NCBI RefSeq assembly: GCF_012584445.1
Contig: NZ_JABAHI010000012.1
Span: 1-64,000, forward strand
Direction: 5' to 3'
From: Olsenella sp. KGMB02461
GTDB taxonomy: Bacteria > Actinomycetota > Coriobacteriia > Coriobacteriales > Atopobiaceae
DNA length: 64,000 nucleotides
Shown: positions 9,300 to 17,368 of the stretch, piece by piece
How the letters are laid out: the number at the start of each line of letters is the position of its first letter
How positions within the stretch are numbered: position 1 is the first letter of the stretch
Position numbers and translations under genes: made by a program
Notes under the pieces: generated by a model
The model's database searches: none
What the model saw: the letters and a program-made list of their open reading frames with translations, nothing else
What the model was told of the DNA's origin: nothing

Positions 9300-10310
9300 G
9301 TGGCCAACCACTTTAGGCGTGACGGGGGGCAAGACGCACCTACGCCGGCAGCCTCCCCAAACCCAGCGGCGACCTCTCAGGAGCAGGATCTCTCCGCCGC
9401 TCCTCAAAGTCCCGCACCTCACACCGGTTTCACCAATCCTTCCGGGCAGCCGCTCTCGGACGCCAACCTTGAGCCTGTCGTGGTAGAGACGGCGCGCACC
9501 TCGGTGCAAGAGGGCGCTTTTGACCCTACCGCCCAGCCGGGCTTTACCAGCGTGTTCGCGCCTTTGCGTCCCGCCGAGGACGAGCCGCGCGTCAACCGCA
9601 CCGGCGACCCCACCATCTCCATGCGCAACGTCACCAAGATCTATCCGGCCCAGCCCAACAAGCCGGCGCTGGAAGATGTCTCGGTAGACATCTATCCTGG
9701 TGAGTTCGTCTTTTTGGTGGGCCACTCCGGCTCTGGCAAGTCCACCTTCATCAAGCTGCTCACTCGCGAGCTGAGGGCCACCTCGGGCCAGGTCATTGTG
9801 GCCGGTCAGGACCTCACCACCATGCGCAACTGGAAGGTCCCCTACTTGCGCCGCCAGATTGGCTGCGTGTTCCAGGACTTCAAGCTTCTGCCCGATAAGA
9901 CCACCTATGAAAACGTGGCCTTCACGCTGGAGTGCATCGGCAAGCCTCGCTCGGTGATCAAGGCACAGGTGCCTGAGGTGCTGCGTCTGGTGGGCCTCCA
10001 GGAGAAGATGGACATGTTCCCCGACCAGCTCTCCGGCGGCGAGCAGCAGCGCGTGTCGGTGGCCCGTGCCATGGTCAACCGCCCTCCGTTGCTCATCTGC
10101 GACGAGCCCACGGGCAACCTCGACCCCGCCATCTCCTTGGGCATCATGAAGCTTTTGGAGCGCATCAACCGCACCGGCACCACCATTCTCATGGCCACCC
10201 ACGACCGCGAGATGGTGGACTCGATGCGCAAGCGCGTCATCGCCCTAGAAGGCGGCCATGTGGTCCGCGATCAAGAGAGGGGAGGCTACGGCTATTATGG
10301 TGCCATCTAA
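9300..10310 (+). CDS. ftsE: Cell-division ABC ATPase FtsE with a long N-terminal extension
   Basis: FtsE is the ATPase of FtsEX, which signals across the membrane to activate septal peptidoglycan hydrolases. The ABC domain has Walker A GHSGSGKST at residues 141-149, the signature LSGGEQQR and Walker B LLICDEPTGNLDP. Usual FtsE is about 220-230 residues. This one is 336, because about 105 Pro/Ala/Gln-rich, probably disordered residues precede the ABC domain. The GTG at 9300 is preferred to an upstream in-frame ATG at 9204, which lies inside the PTS gene, because AAAAGGAG precedes the GTG. An even later start would still be compatible with an intact ABC domain. Confidence 0.93.
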   Translation: MANHFRRDGGQDAPTPAASPNPAATSQEQDLSAAPQSPAPHTGFTNPSGQPLSDANLEPVVVETARTSVQEGAFDPTAQPGFTSVFAPLRPAEDEPRVNRTGDPTISMRNVTKIYPAQPNKPALEDVSVDIYPGEFVFLVGHSGSGKSTFIKLLTRELRATSGQVIVAGQDLTTMRNWKVPYLRRQIGCVFQDFKLLPDKTTYENVAFTLECIGKPRSVIKAQVPEVLRLVGLQEKMDMFPDQLSGGEQQRVSVARAMVNRPPLLICDEPTGNLDPAISLGIMKLLERINRTGTTILMATHDREMVDSMRKRVIALEGGHVVRDQERGGYGYYGAI

Positions 10311-11223
10311 CTTTGGGTACTCGCTGCGCGAGGCCGGCCATCACTTTAGGAGGAACCTCTCCACGGCGCTGGGCGCCGTGGTCACCATCTTCCTGTCGCT
10401 CTTCATCATCGGCGTCTTCATCTTGGGCTCCGCCCTCATCAACAACATGGTGGGATCGGTGGAGGACAAAGTCACCATCCAGGCCTTCCTTTCTGATGAG
10501 GCCTCCCAGGACGCGGTAGACGCTCTGCAAAACTCCATCAAGGGCTGGGACAACGTGGAGTCGGTGACCTACAAGTCCAAAGACGAGGCTCTGGAGGAGT
10601 ATCGCACCACCATGTCCAACAAGAACGCTGCTGCAGCCGTGGATGCGTTGGACGGTCAAAACCCAGTGCCTGCCTCCTTGGTCATCAAGCTTGCCGATCC
10701 CCAGCAGGTTGCCGCCACCGCCCAGAAACTGGTAAGCGATAGCGATTTCACCGCCATCTGCGACGATCCCGACAACCCCTCCGCCTCCGTCCAGTACGGT
10801 CAGGAGACCGTGGAGCGGCTCTTCTCGGTAGCCAACTACATCCGTATCATCGCGGTCGTTTTGGTCATCATGCTTACTTTTGTGGCCTTCGTCTTCATCA
10901 ACAACACCATTCGCCTGGCCATCTCGGCCCGTCGCCGCGAGATCGCCATCATGCGCCTGGTGGGTGCGTCCAACGGCTTCATCCGCGGGCCCTTCCTCAT
11001 GGAAGGCGCGCTCGAAGCCCTCTTTGGCGCCATTCTGGCCATCGGCGCCCTGCAGGCGATCATCACGTTCCTACTTCCACGGCTGGAAAACAGCCTGCAG
11101 TTCCTGGTGATCACCATCGACCCTCAGATCACTTGGATCACCTACGGCGCGCTGCTCTTGGTTGGCCTCATCATCGGCCTCTTTGGCTCGGCCATCGCCA
11201 TGGGCCGCTACCTCAAGGTCTAG
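10297..11223 (+). CDS. ftsX: Cell-division membrane protein FtsX
   Basis: FtsX is the membrane partner of FtsE. The 308-residue protein has an N-terminal cytoplasmic tail, a first membrane helix (ALGAVVTIFLSLFIIGVFIL), an extracytoplasmic loop of about 110 residues that would contact hydrolases, and three C-terminal helices in an FtsX/MacB domain. The ATG at 10297 overlaps the end of ftsE by 14 bp and has GGGGAGG upstream. An earlier in-frame ATG at 10258 lacks such a site. A terminator follows. Confidence 0.94.
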   Translation: MVPSNFGYSLREAGHHFRRNLSTALGAVVTIFLSLFIIGVFILGSALINNMVGSVEDKVTIQAFLSDEASQDAVDALQNSIKGWDNVESVTYKSKDEALEEYRTTMSNKNAAAAVDALDGQNPVPASLVIKLADPQQVAATAQKLVSDSDFTAICDDPDNPSASVQYGQETVERLFSVANYIRIIAVVLVIMLTFVAFVFINNTIRLAISARRREIAIMRLVGASNGFIRGPFLMEGALEALFGAILAIGALQAIITFLLPRLENSLQFLVITIDPQITWITYGALLLVGLIIGLFGSAIAMGRYLKV

Positions 11224-11291
11224 CAGCTGCTGCGCGATCTTGGGCTTTGATGTGCTTGGCAGCTCGGCCTCCTAAGAAGCCCCGCCACCTC

Positions 11292-11328
11292 CGCCCTGCG
11301 ACTCCCCCAAGGGTCGTGGGGCGTTTTT
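11292..11328 (+). terminator. Rho-independent terminator after ftsEX
   Basis: CGCCCTGCGAC and GTCGTGGGGCG form an 11-bp stem with two G-T pairs around a 10-base loop, followed directly by TTTTT. It ends the ftsE-ftsX transcript before rnr. Confidence 0.85.
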
Positions 11329-11426
11329 GTAGCAGGAAGGGTCCTTTAATTGGGGGGCTGGATGTGCCCCGCCAAAGGTTAGGGTACACACCCAAAGATT
11401 GCGAATTACTGCGGTAAGGAGGCGTT

Positions 11427-13463
11427 ATGGCTAAAGGACGCAAGGGCGCTTCAAGAAAGCGTCCGCCCCATACTCGCCGCAAACATCATGAGGCGCTCAC
11501 AGGGACGCTCAAGATAGCACGCCCAGGCGTGGGCGAGGTGGTCACTGCCGAAGGCACGTTTCCGTTGGCACCTGGTGGCCTCAGGGAGGGCATGAACGGC
11601 GATATCGTGGGCGTGACGGTGTCTGCAGGTCGCAGCGGCCACAAGCTGGCCCGAGTGCAAACGGTCATCGAGCGCGCTACTTCGAGCTTTTTGGGCATCT
11701 ACCAGCCCCTGGATCCTCTGGGAGTGGTGACGCCGCTGGACGAGCGCATACGCCGGGACTTTTTTGTGTTGCCAGACGACCTTTCGGCTGAGAGGCTGGG
11801 AATTGCCGGCAACGATGTGGTGGTGGCGCGCATCTTGGAGTATCCCAAGCGCGGCGAAGCTGGTGTAGTGACGCTGGAGGAGCGCGTGGGGGCACCAGAA
11901 GAGATCGATGCGGCCATAGAGTCGGTCATCGCCCGCCATAGCCTGCCGGTGGCTTTTCCTGCTCGCGCCCAGGAGGAAGCCTCGTTTGTGGCGGCAGACA
12001 CTCAAGGGGCACTGGCAGAGCCAGACACCAAAGATTTGCGCGACCAGTTGCTGGTGACCGTTGACCCGGCTACGGCGCGTGACTTCGACGACGCGGTCTT
12101 TGCCCGCAAAACCCCGAAGGGCTACGAGCTCACGGTAGCCATCGCCGACGTCACCCGCTATGTGGGGTGGGGCTCCTCCATGGATGTGGAGGCCCGCAAG
12201 CGCACCTGCTCGGTCTATCTGGCCGATCGCGTGCTGCCCATGCTGCCAGAAGAGCTCTCCTGCGATGTCTGCTCCCTCAGGCCCGGCGAAGATCGCTGTG
12301 CCATGGCAGTGGTCATGGAGCTGGACCGCCAGGGAGCACTCTTGGACGCCCACCCTGCCAAAGCGGTGATCTGCTCGGCCGCACGCTTCAGCTACGACCA
12401 GGTGGATGCCTTTTTGAACCAAGGGGCTGTCCCCCAAGATCTTCCTGGGGTGGTGCGCCCGGGCTCCCAGGAGCAGGTGGCTCAGTCCCTGGCGACCCTG
12501 GACGAGCTGGCTGCCAAGCGCCGTGCCCTGCGCCATCAGCGTGGCTCCATCGACTTTGCCTCTTCGGAGTCCAAGGTGGAGCTGGATGAGGCCGGCACTC
12601 CCATCGGCGTGACCGTGCGCACTGCCACCCGAGCCACCAGCCTCATCGAGGAGGCCATGCTCTGCGCCAACGAAGCAGTGGCAGCCATCCTGAGCGCCGC
12701 CCGAGTGCCCGCCGCCTTCCGCGTCCACGAGCCTCCCTCGCCAGACGATCTGGCCAAAGTGGTGCCCATCCTCGCAGAGTTCGACCTGGTAGATTCCCTC
12801 CAAGCCCAGGCCGTAGCTGCCGGCAACCCCTTCGCCATCGAGGGGGTGCTGGAGCGCGCGGCGGGGACTCCCTATGAGCTTTTGGTGTCCACCCTGCTGC
12901 TCCGGGCGCAAAAGAAGGCCATCTACCTGCCGAGAAACGACGGCCACTACGCCCTGGGAGCCACTGCCTACTGCCACTTCACCAGCCCCATCAGGCGCTA
13001 TCCAGACGTGGTGGTGCACCGGGCCCTCAAGGCCTGGATGAGCCACCAGACACAGTCGCGCGAGATGCGTCAGCAAGACAAGCTGCTGCCCCAGCTCTGC
13101 CGCGACTGCTCCGAGGGCGAGCGCACGGCTGCTGCGGCAGAGTACGAGAGCCAGCGGATCAAGATGGCCGAGCTTTACAGCGAGCGCATCGGCGCCATCG
13201 AGACCGGTATAGTCAGCGGCTGCGAGCGCTATGGGCTCTTTGTGCGCCTGAGCGCCACCGGCGCCGAGGGTTTGTTGCCCGTGAGAGCCTTAGGTGACCA
13301 GTGGTTTACCTATGATGAGAAGCACCTGCAACTGGTGGGCGAGGACGACGGCCGCCTGTGGCGGCTAGGCCAGCCGGTCGCAGTGCAGGTAAGCGGGGTG
13401 GATGTCGAGCGCGGACGCATCGACTTCACCCTGGCGCCCCAACCCAAGGAGAACCATCGATGA
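11427..13463 (+). CDS. rnr: Ribonuclease R (RNB-family 3'-5' exoribonuclease)
   Basis: RNase R degrades structured RNA and, with SmpB-tmRNA, mRNAs from stalled ribosomes. The 678-residue protein has a basic N-terminus, cold-shock/OB-type regions, the RNB catalytic domain with DPATARDFDDAVF near residue 218 (the Asp cluster that binds Mg2+), and a C-terminal S1 RNA-binding domain at about residues 590-670. It is shorter than the E. coli enzyme but typical for actinobacteria. TAAGGAGG precedes the ATG. Its position two genes before smpB and shortly before ssrA makes a coherent ribosome-rescue neighbourhood. Confidence 0.95.
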   Translation: MAKGRKGASRKRPPHTRRKHHEALTGTLKIARPGVGEVVTAEGTFPLAPGGLREGMNGDIVGVTVSAGRSGHKLARVQTVIERATSSFLGIYQPLDPLGVVTPLDERIRRDFFVLPDDLSAERLGIAGNDVVVARILEYPKRGEAGVVTLEERVGAPEEIDAAIESVIARHSLPVAFPARAQEEASFVAADTQGALAEPDTKDLRDQLLVTVDPATARDFDDAVFARKTPKGYELTVAIADVTRYVGWGSSMDVEARKRTCSVYLADRVLPMLPEELSCDVCSLRPGEDRCAMAVVMELDRQGALLDAHPAKAVICSAARFSYDQVDAFLNQGAVPQDLPGVVRPGSQEQVAQSLATLDELAAKRRALRHQRGSIDFASSESKVELDEAGTPIGVTVRTATRATSLIEEAMLCANEAVAAILSAARVPAAFRVHEPPSPDDLAKVVPILAEFDLVDSLQAQAVAAGNPFAIEGVLERAAGTPYELLVSTLLLRAQKKAIYLPRNDGHYALGATAYCHFTSPIRRYPDVVVHRALKAWMSHQTQSREMRQQDKLLPQLCRDCSEGERTAAAAEYESQRIKMAELYSERIGAIETGIVSGCERYGLFVRLSATGAEGLLPVRALGDQWFTYDEKHLQLVGEDDGRLWRLGQPVAVQVSGVDVERGRIDFTLAPQPKENHR

Positions 13464-14341
13464 ATATAGATCTATCCCAAATGACGGCAGATCTCGTAGC
13501 CCAGGAGGCCCTGTTAGCCGCCGGAGACTATGAGCCGGCAGTCCAGACGCTTGCCGCTATGGCGGCCGACGCCGAGGAATACGTGGATCGCAACTGCCCT
13601 ACCACCGAGCAGGTGCAGTACTTCAGCTTTCCCAGCCTCTTTGACAGGCTTGCCTATCGCCGAGTAGAGCACGACCCTCGCACCTTGAAGCCGGTGGGAG
13701 AGCCCTTGGATCGTCTCTATGGAGACCTGGCTTTTGGCCTGGTGGCCACTGGTGACTACCCGGGGGCCATGGGCGCGCTCAAGCATGCGGTGCGCTGGAA
13801 CCCCATGGGTTGCGGCTACCGCTTGGATTTGGCCGAGCTCTATCGCATTGCCGGAGACGTTCAGGAGTACTTGGCGTTGACCTTCTCGGTCTTTGCCAGG
13901 GCCTCTGAGGTCGAGCACCTGCTTCGCGCCTATGTCAACTTCGCCCGCTGGTTTGGCGACACCGGTCGTCCAGACATGGAGGCAGCTTGCCTGGTGTGCG
14001 CTCTGCGTTTTGAGACTCCCTACGAGCCTTTGGACGAGCTGGCGGCTGCAGTGGCAGGGACTCCTGCCGATCCAGCGGTCATGGATTTTGCCGCTGCCAG
14101 CCAGCTGGTGGAAGCCGAGGGGCTGCCCGACGGCGCCAACGCGGACATCGTGGTGTGCCTGCTCATGTGCGCGACAGATGCAGCGGCCCAGGGCGATCGG
14201 GCTCTCGCCACCCGCTACACCCTCAAAGCCCGCAACCTGGTGGGCGAGGATGCCTGCGCTCTGTTGTTGGATCTTATCCGCAGCTCAGAGACGGCTCCCG
14301 ACGCCCCTCAACAGGCACCTCAAGACGCCTCTGGAGAGTGA
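13460..14341 (+). CDS. Hypothetical TPR-like helical protein
   Basis: I do not recognise a named family. The 293-residue soluble protein is rich in helix-forming, Ala-containing repeats such as GDLAFGLVATGDYPGAMGALKHAVRWNPMGCGYRLDLAELYRIAGD, which look like tetratricopeptide repeats and suggest protein-protein contacts. No signal peptide or membrane segment is seen. Its ATG overlaps the rnr stop (ATGA) with AAGGAG upstream, and smpB starts 2 bp after its stop, so it is embedded in the rnr-smpB operon. A role linked to RNA decay or ribosome rescue is possible by context only. Confidence 0.75.
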   Translation: MNIDLSQMTADLVAQEALLAAGDYEPAVQTLAAMAADAEEYVDRNCPTTEQVQYFSFPSLFDRLAYRRVEHDPRTLKPVGEPLDRLYGDLAFGLVATGDYPGAMGALKHAVRWNPMGCGYRLDLAELYRIAGDVQEYLALTFSVFARASEVEHLLRAYVNFARWFGDTGRPDMEAACLVCALRFETPYEPLDELAAAVAGTPADPAVMDFAAASQLVEAEGLPDGANADIVVCLLMCATDAAAQGDRALATRYTLKARNLVGEDACALLLDLIRSSETAPDAPQQAPQDASGE

Positions 14342-14343
14342 AG

Positions 14344-14826
14344 ATGGCCAAATCAGACAAACCCCAGCGCGCGCTGATCTCCAAGAATCGAGCGGCGCGC
14401 CACGAGTATTCCATCGAAGAGACCTTGGAAGCAGGCATTGAGCTCAGGGGAACCGAGGTCAAGAGCCTGCGAGAGCGCTCGGCGCAGATCACGGACGCCT
14501 TTGTGCTCATCCGCCGCGGGGAGGCTTGGCTCCATGGCATGCATATCCAGCCTTACAGCCATGGCAACCTTTGGAACGTAGATGCCGACAGGCCCCGCCG
14601 CCTGCTGCTTCATCGCCGTCAGATCGACTATCTGGAGGGCAAGCTCAAGGCCAAAGGTACGGCTTTGGTGCCCTTGGAGCTCTATTTCGACGAGCATAAC
14701 CGGGTGAAGGTTCTTGTGGGCTTGGGAAAGGGAAAGAAGCTTTACGATAAGCGCGCCGATATGGCAAAACGCGATTCGGACCGCGAGATCGCCCGCGCCT
14801 TGAAAGAGCGCAATCGCAGGACTTAA
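14344..14826 (+). CDS. smpB: SsrA-binding protein SmpB
   Basis: SmpB binds tmRNA and delivers it to stalled ribosomes. The 160-residue protein shows the family's RHEYSIEETLEAGIELRGTEVKSLR start, the GxAWLHGMHI strand and the basic C-terminal tail KRDSDREIARALKERNRR that enters the mRNA channel. It follows the TPR-like gene by 2 bp, and its partner ssrA lies about 1 kb downstream on the same strand. Confidence 0.97.
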   Translation: MAKSDKPQRALISKNRAARHEYSIEETLEAGIELRGTEVKSLRERSAQITDAFVLIRRGEAWLHGMHIQPYSHGNLWNVDADRPRRLLLHRRQIDYLEGKLKAKGTALVPLELYFDEHNRVKVLVGLGKGKKLYDKRADMAKRDSDREIARALKERNRRT

Positions 14827-14862
14827 CAGCATTGGGGCTCGTTTGGGCGCCCGATGTGGGCG

Positions 14863-14884
14863 GCAGGCTCAAAAAAGAGCCTGC
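14863..14884. other. Perfect hairpin before the flavin reductase
   Basis: GCAGGCTC, six A residues, then GAGCCTGC form an 8-bp perfect stem 22 bp upstream of the flavin reductase start. There is no T run after it on either strand, so it is not a standard terminator. It could stabilise the RNA or modulate translation. Confidence 0.5.
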
Positions 14885-14906
14885 GCGAAAGAGAAAGGGT
14901 GCGTCA

Positions 14907-15416
14907 ATGATCGATCCCACCACTATGTTCGACTTCACCTACGGCCTCTATGTGGTGTCTGCCACGGGGAAGGAGGGTTCCTCGGGCTGCGTCATCAACA
15001 CCGCCACCCAGGTGACCTCTACCCCCATCCAAGTGGCGGTCTCGGTGAACAAGGAGAACGTGACCTGCGAGCGCATGCTGGAGGCGGGTCATTTTGCCCT
15101 GACGGTGCTGGACAATACCGTGGACATGCCCTTTATTGGCCGCTTTGGCTTTAGGAGCTCCCGCGATATCGACAAGTACGAGGGCATCGATGTGGCCACC
15201 AGCGACCTGGGCGACGTCTATGCCAAAGACCATGCGTGCGCCATGATCGCAGTGAAGGTCTTGGAGACGCTGGATATGGGCACGCACCTGCTCTTTGTGG
15301 GCGAAGTGGTGCAGACCGAGAAGCTCGGGGATGCGGCCCCTCTCACCTATACCGAGTACCACACAACCCTTAAGGGCAAGACGCCTCCCAAAGCTGCAAG
15401 CTACGTGGCCGATTGA
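14907..15416 (+). CDS. Flavin reductase-like FMN-binding protein
   Basis: This 169-residue protein belongs to the flavin reductase/FMN-binding split-barrel family (TYGLYVVSATGKEGSSGCVINTATQVTS, then HFALTVLDN). In anaerobes such proteins pass electrons to rubredoxin and oxygen-reducing flavoproteins. Here a rubredoxin gene follows at 15550, matching the two halves of the high-molecular-weight rubredoxin proteins described in other anaerobes. The ATG at 14907 has GAGAAAGGG upstream and gives the family's usual N-terminus; an earlier in-frame start adds an unrelated tail. A role in oxygen or peroxide detoxification is inferred. Confidence 0.88.
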   Translation: MIDPTTMFDFTYGLYVVSATGKEGSSGCVINTATQVTSTPIQVAVSVNKENVTCERMLEAGHFALTVLDNTVDMPFIGRFGFRSSRDIDKYEGIDVATSDLGDVYAKDHACAMIAVKVLETLDMGTHLLFVGEVVQTEKLGDAAPLTYTEYHTTLKGKTPPKAASYVAD

Positions 15417-15549
15417 TGAGTTCGAAAAAAGAGGGATGAGTTAAGCTGGTCTGGGTAAGCACTACACCAGCAAAGGCGGATAACCGCCCCTGTGATACCG
15501 CAGCGCGTCCCTTGGGGCCGCGCCCATGCCACCGCAAAGGAGTCTGACT

Positions 15550-15705
15550 ATGGCTGATGAGAAGAAGACCTACACGTTCCGCTGCACCGTCTGCGGCTAT
15601 GAGGTCACCATCGACGAGCCCGAGCTGCCCGAGGACTACGTATGCCCCGTATGCGGCGTAGGCCCCGAGCTCTTCGAGCTGGTAGAAGAGGACGCCGAGG
15701 CCTAA
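15550..15705 (+). CDS. Rubredoxin
   Basis: This 51-residue one-iron electron carrier has CTVCGY at residues 12-17 and CPVCGVGPELFE at residues 32-43, the two CxxC loops that hold the Fe(Cys)4 centre. The spacing between loops is slightly short compared with clostridial rubredoxins, and the family's Asp/Pro-rich middle appears as DEPELPEDYV. AAAGGAG lies before the ATG. It follows the flavin reductase gene and precedes ssrA, and probably serves the reductase in oxygen-stress defence. Confidence 0.93.
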   Translation: MADEKKTYTFRCTVCGYEVTIDEPELPEDYVCPVCGVGPELFELVEEDAEA

Positions 15706-15775
15706 GGCTCGCTTCAAGCCCACCCCAAGGGTGCGGCTGGCGGCGACCGGGGTTTCTCGGGTTTCCTTAGATGGG

Positions 15776-15805
15776 TTGAGGATTTATGGGGCATTGTGGT
15801 ACAAT
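15776..15805 (+). promoter_or_regulatory. Promoter of ssrA
   Basis: TTGAGG (15776-15781) and TACAAT (15800-15805) are separated by 18 bp, with TGG just before the -10 as in extended -10 promoters. The mature tmRNA 5' end lies 17 bp downstream of the -10, consistent with trimming of a short leader by RNase P. Confidence 0.7.
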
Positions 15806-15822
15806 GCCCTTCCTTTTACCAA

Positions 15823-16192
15823 GGGGGCGACTGGTTTCGACTGGATGACCCTGAGGCAGGAAGCAAGCCGTGGTCTCCTCGCCACGTAAAACAGGGGTAC
15901 CGTCAACAATTAATTGACAACAATGAGTTCTCTGGGCAGTATGCCCTCGCTGCTTAGTCTTAACTAACCAGTGCGCCAAAGGCAGGATCGCTTCTGTCCT
16001 GTCTGCGGTGTCATCTTAGGAAGCTGCACCTGCGGACGTAGTTGGTATGCCGCAGGCTAAGATCGAACCAACTGGAGTGGGGCCCGTGCGTCGTCGCACA
16101 CGCCCCTCTCGAGACTTTCTCGACGACTGAGCTTGGAGATGCCTGCCAGGGGGTCATGTAGGACCGGAGTTCGATTCTCCGCGCCTCCACCA
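15823..16192 (+). ncRNA. ssrA: Transfer-messenger RNA (ssrA)
   Basis: tmRNA rescues stalled ribosomes by acting as tRNA and then mRNA. GGGGGCG at the 5' end pairs with CGCCTCC before ACCA at the 3' end. The 3' region holds a T-arm (GGAGTTCGATTCTCC), and the 5' region has the conserved GACTGGTTTCGACTGG. The tag frame ends at TAG 15955-15957 and reads DNNEFSGQYALAA if it begins at 15916. The exact resume codon is inferred, but the YALAA end is the usual protease signal. The length, 370 nt, is typical for a one-piece tmRNA. Confidence 0.97.
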
Positions 16193-16201
16193 CACATTGC
16201 A

Positions 16202-16237
16202 CGCGGAGCCTGCACTCATGGCAGGCTCCGCGTTTTT
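16202..16237 (+). terminator. Terminator of ssrA
   Basis: CGCGGAGCCTGC and GCAGGCTCCGCG form a perfect 12-bp stem around a 7-base loop, followed by TTTTT. It starts 10 bp after the CCA end of the tmRNA. Confidence 0.95.
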
Positions 16238-16272
16238 GTCTTTAGGCCTGCCAAGAAGCCCGTTCCTAGGCA

Positions 16273-16316
16273 GGCGCGCGACTCTTCTCGGCTGCTGCCG
16301 AGAAGAGTCGCGCGCC
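16273..16316. repeat. Perfect 20-bp inverted repeat containing the dispersed motif core
   Basis: Two 20-bp arms (16273-16292 and 16297-16316) are exact reverse complements around a TGCT loop. There is no T run on either side. The inner 21 bases (16284-16304) recur exactly at 21795-21815 and contain TGCCGAGAA, the core of the dispersed 13-mer. It lies between the ssrA terminator and the end of the GntR gene, which face each other. Confidence 0.85.
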
Positions 16317-16407
16317 TCCCGTCTGGATGCTAAGAGGTTGCTGGGACTTTGCGGGGCGCATGGGTGCGCTGGGAGGTTTGGCAAAGCTCGAAGAAGCCAG
16401 GTACCTG

Positions 16408-17085
16408 TCAGGTTTCGGTGTATTCGATCATGATGCCGTTGGTGTCGTAGGCATTGCAGCGCATGACCGCGATGGCGTTGAAGCCGTCGAGGTCCAAAAG
16501 CGTCTCGTCGTAGTGATTCACAGGCTCTACGGTAATTATGCGTTTGCTGGTGACGATGCTCATGCCCAGCTCGTCTTCCAGGTATTGGTAGATCGAGCGG
16601 TTCACGATGTCGGTGGTGAGCCCAGGGACGCTGGAGGCCAAGTAGTAGCTCTCATCGGTGCCGACGGCTCGGCCGTCGGCAAAGCGCACACGGAGGATAT
16701 GGGTGAGCTCGCTGCCAGGGGCAAAGCCGGTGATTTGTGAGAGCTCGGGGTTGGTGATCACGCGCTCTAGCACCACGGTGCGGGTGGAGGGGGCAAAGCC
16801 GCGGCGGGCGCTCAGCTCCTGATAGGTTTCCAAGCCGTAGTCGTTGCGATCGCGCGGGTTTTCATGGAGCGGGTTATAGATGACTCGCACTCCCTTGCCC
16901 TGCATGGGCTGCACGAAGCCCTCTGCAGCCAGCTGGGATAGGGCGCGGCGCACCGAGCTGCGGGAGCATTGGAAGTGTCCGCAGAGGTCATGCTCAGAGG
17001 GCATGAGGGATTGGTAGGGGAGATGCCCTGAGATGATCTCCTCTTTAAGCACCTGGTAAATATGCTGGTAGATGGCTTTAGGCAC
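16408..17085 (-). CDS. GntR-family repressor, TreR-like (HTH plus UTRA domain)
   Basis: The protein has an N-terminal GntR winged helix (PKAIYQHIYQVLKEEIISGHLPYQSLMPSEHDLC, then SRSSVRRALSQLAAEGFV) and a C-terminal UTRA ligand domain (LRVRFADGRAVGTDESYYL), about 225 residues with a GTG start at 17085. The frame runs open to 17247, but that longer form would place an operator-like palindrome inside the coding region and lacks a good start, so I prefer the shorter one. GGAAAGAAG precedes the GTG. It is divergent from the alpha-glucoside PTS genes. By family and context it probably represses them until a phosphorylated disaccharide binds. Confidence 0.85.
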   Translation of the reverse strand: MPKAIYQHIYQVLKEEIISGHLPYQSLMPSEHDLCGHFQCSRSSVRRALSQLAAEGFVQPMQGKGVRVIYNPLHENPRDRNDYGLETYQELSARRGFAPSTRTVVLERVITNPELSQITGFAPGSELTHILRVRFADGRAVGTDESYYLASSVPGLTTDIVNRSIYQYLEDELGMSIVTSKRIITVEPVNHYDETLLDLDGFNAIAVMRCNAYDTNGIMIEYTET

Positions 17086-17161
17086 AGTTCTTCTTTCCAC
17101 TGTCTCCCGGGAGGGGATGGCGGTTTTATCGGCCGTGACATACCTTAACCCATCTTCTAGC

Positions 17162-17173
17162 TTGTACGTACAA
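17162..17173. promoter_or_regulatory. Putative TreR-like operator 1
   Basis: TTGTACGTACAA is a perfect 12-bp palindrome, 76 bp upstream of the proposed GntR start. It matches the other two sites in this intergenic region, and TreR-family operators are known to resemble TTGTATATACAA. Confidence 0.65.
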
Positions 17174-17224
17174 CGCTCACCGCTCAATTCTTGCCGCTCG
17201 CCTTTAAAACAGTCTGAAGCACAG

Positions 17225-17238
17225 CTTATACGAACAAG
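17225..17238. promoter_or_regulatory. Putative TreR-like operator 2
   Basis: CTTATACGAACAAG is a near-palindrome sharing 13 of 14 bases with operator 3. It lies in the 283-bp region between the divergent repressor and PTS genes. Confidence 0.65.
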
Positions 17239-17260
17239 TTGAGGCACTATGAATGCACGC

Positions 17261-17274
17261 CTTGTACGAACAAG
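17261..17274. promoter_or_regulatory. Putative TreR-like operator 3
   Basis: CTTGTACGAACAAG has exact 5-bp arms (CTTGT/ACAAG). Its centre is 36 bp from that of operator 2 and it lies about 95 bp before the PTS start, fitting repression of the sugar operon. Confidence 0.7.
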
Positions 17275-17368
17275 TTACGTTCCGTGGCGCCGCGGGACTG
17301 ACTCTGGGCGACAACCTGTTGGTCGTTCGATTTTGCATAAGTAACCAATAGAAAGGGGGATTACCAAG

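Noticed and set aside
11451-13076. A 541-codon frame antisense to rnr
   Set aside because: Low-complexity His/Gly/Ala-rich translation typical of antisense frames in GC-rich genes.
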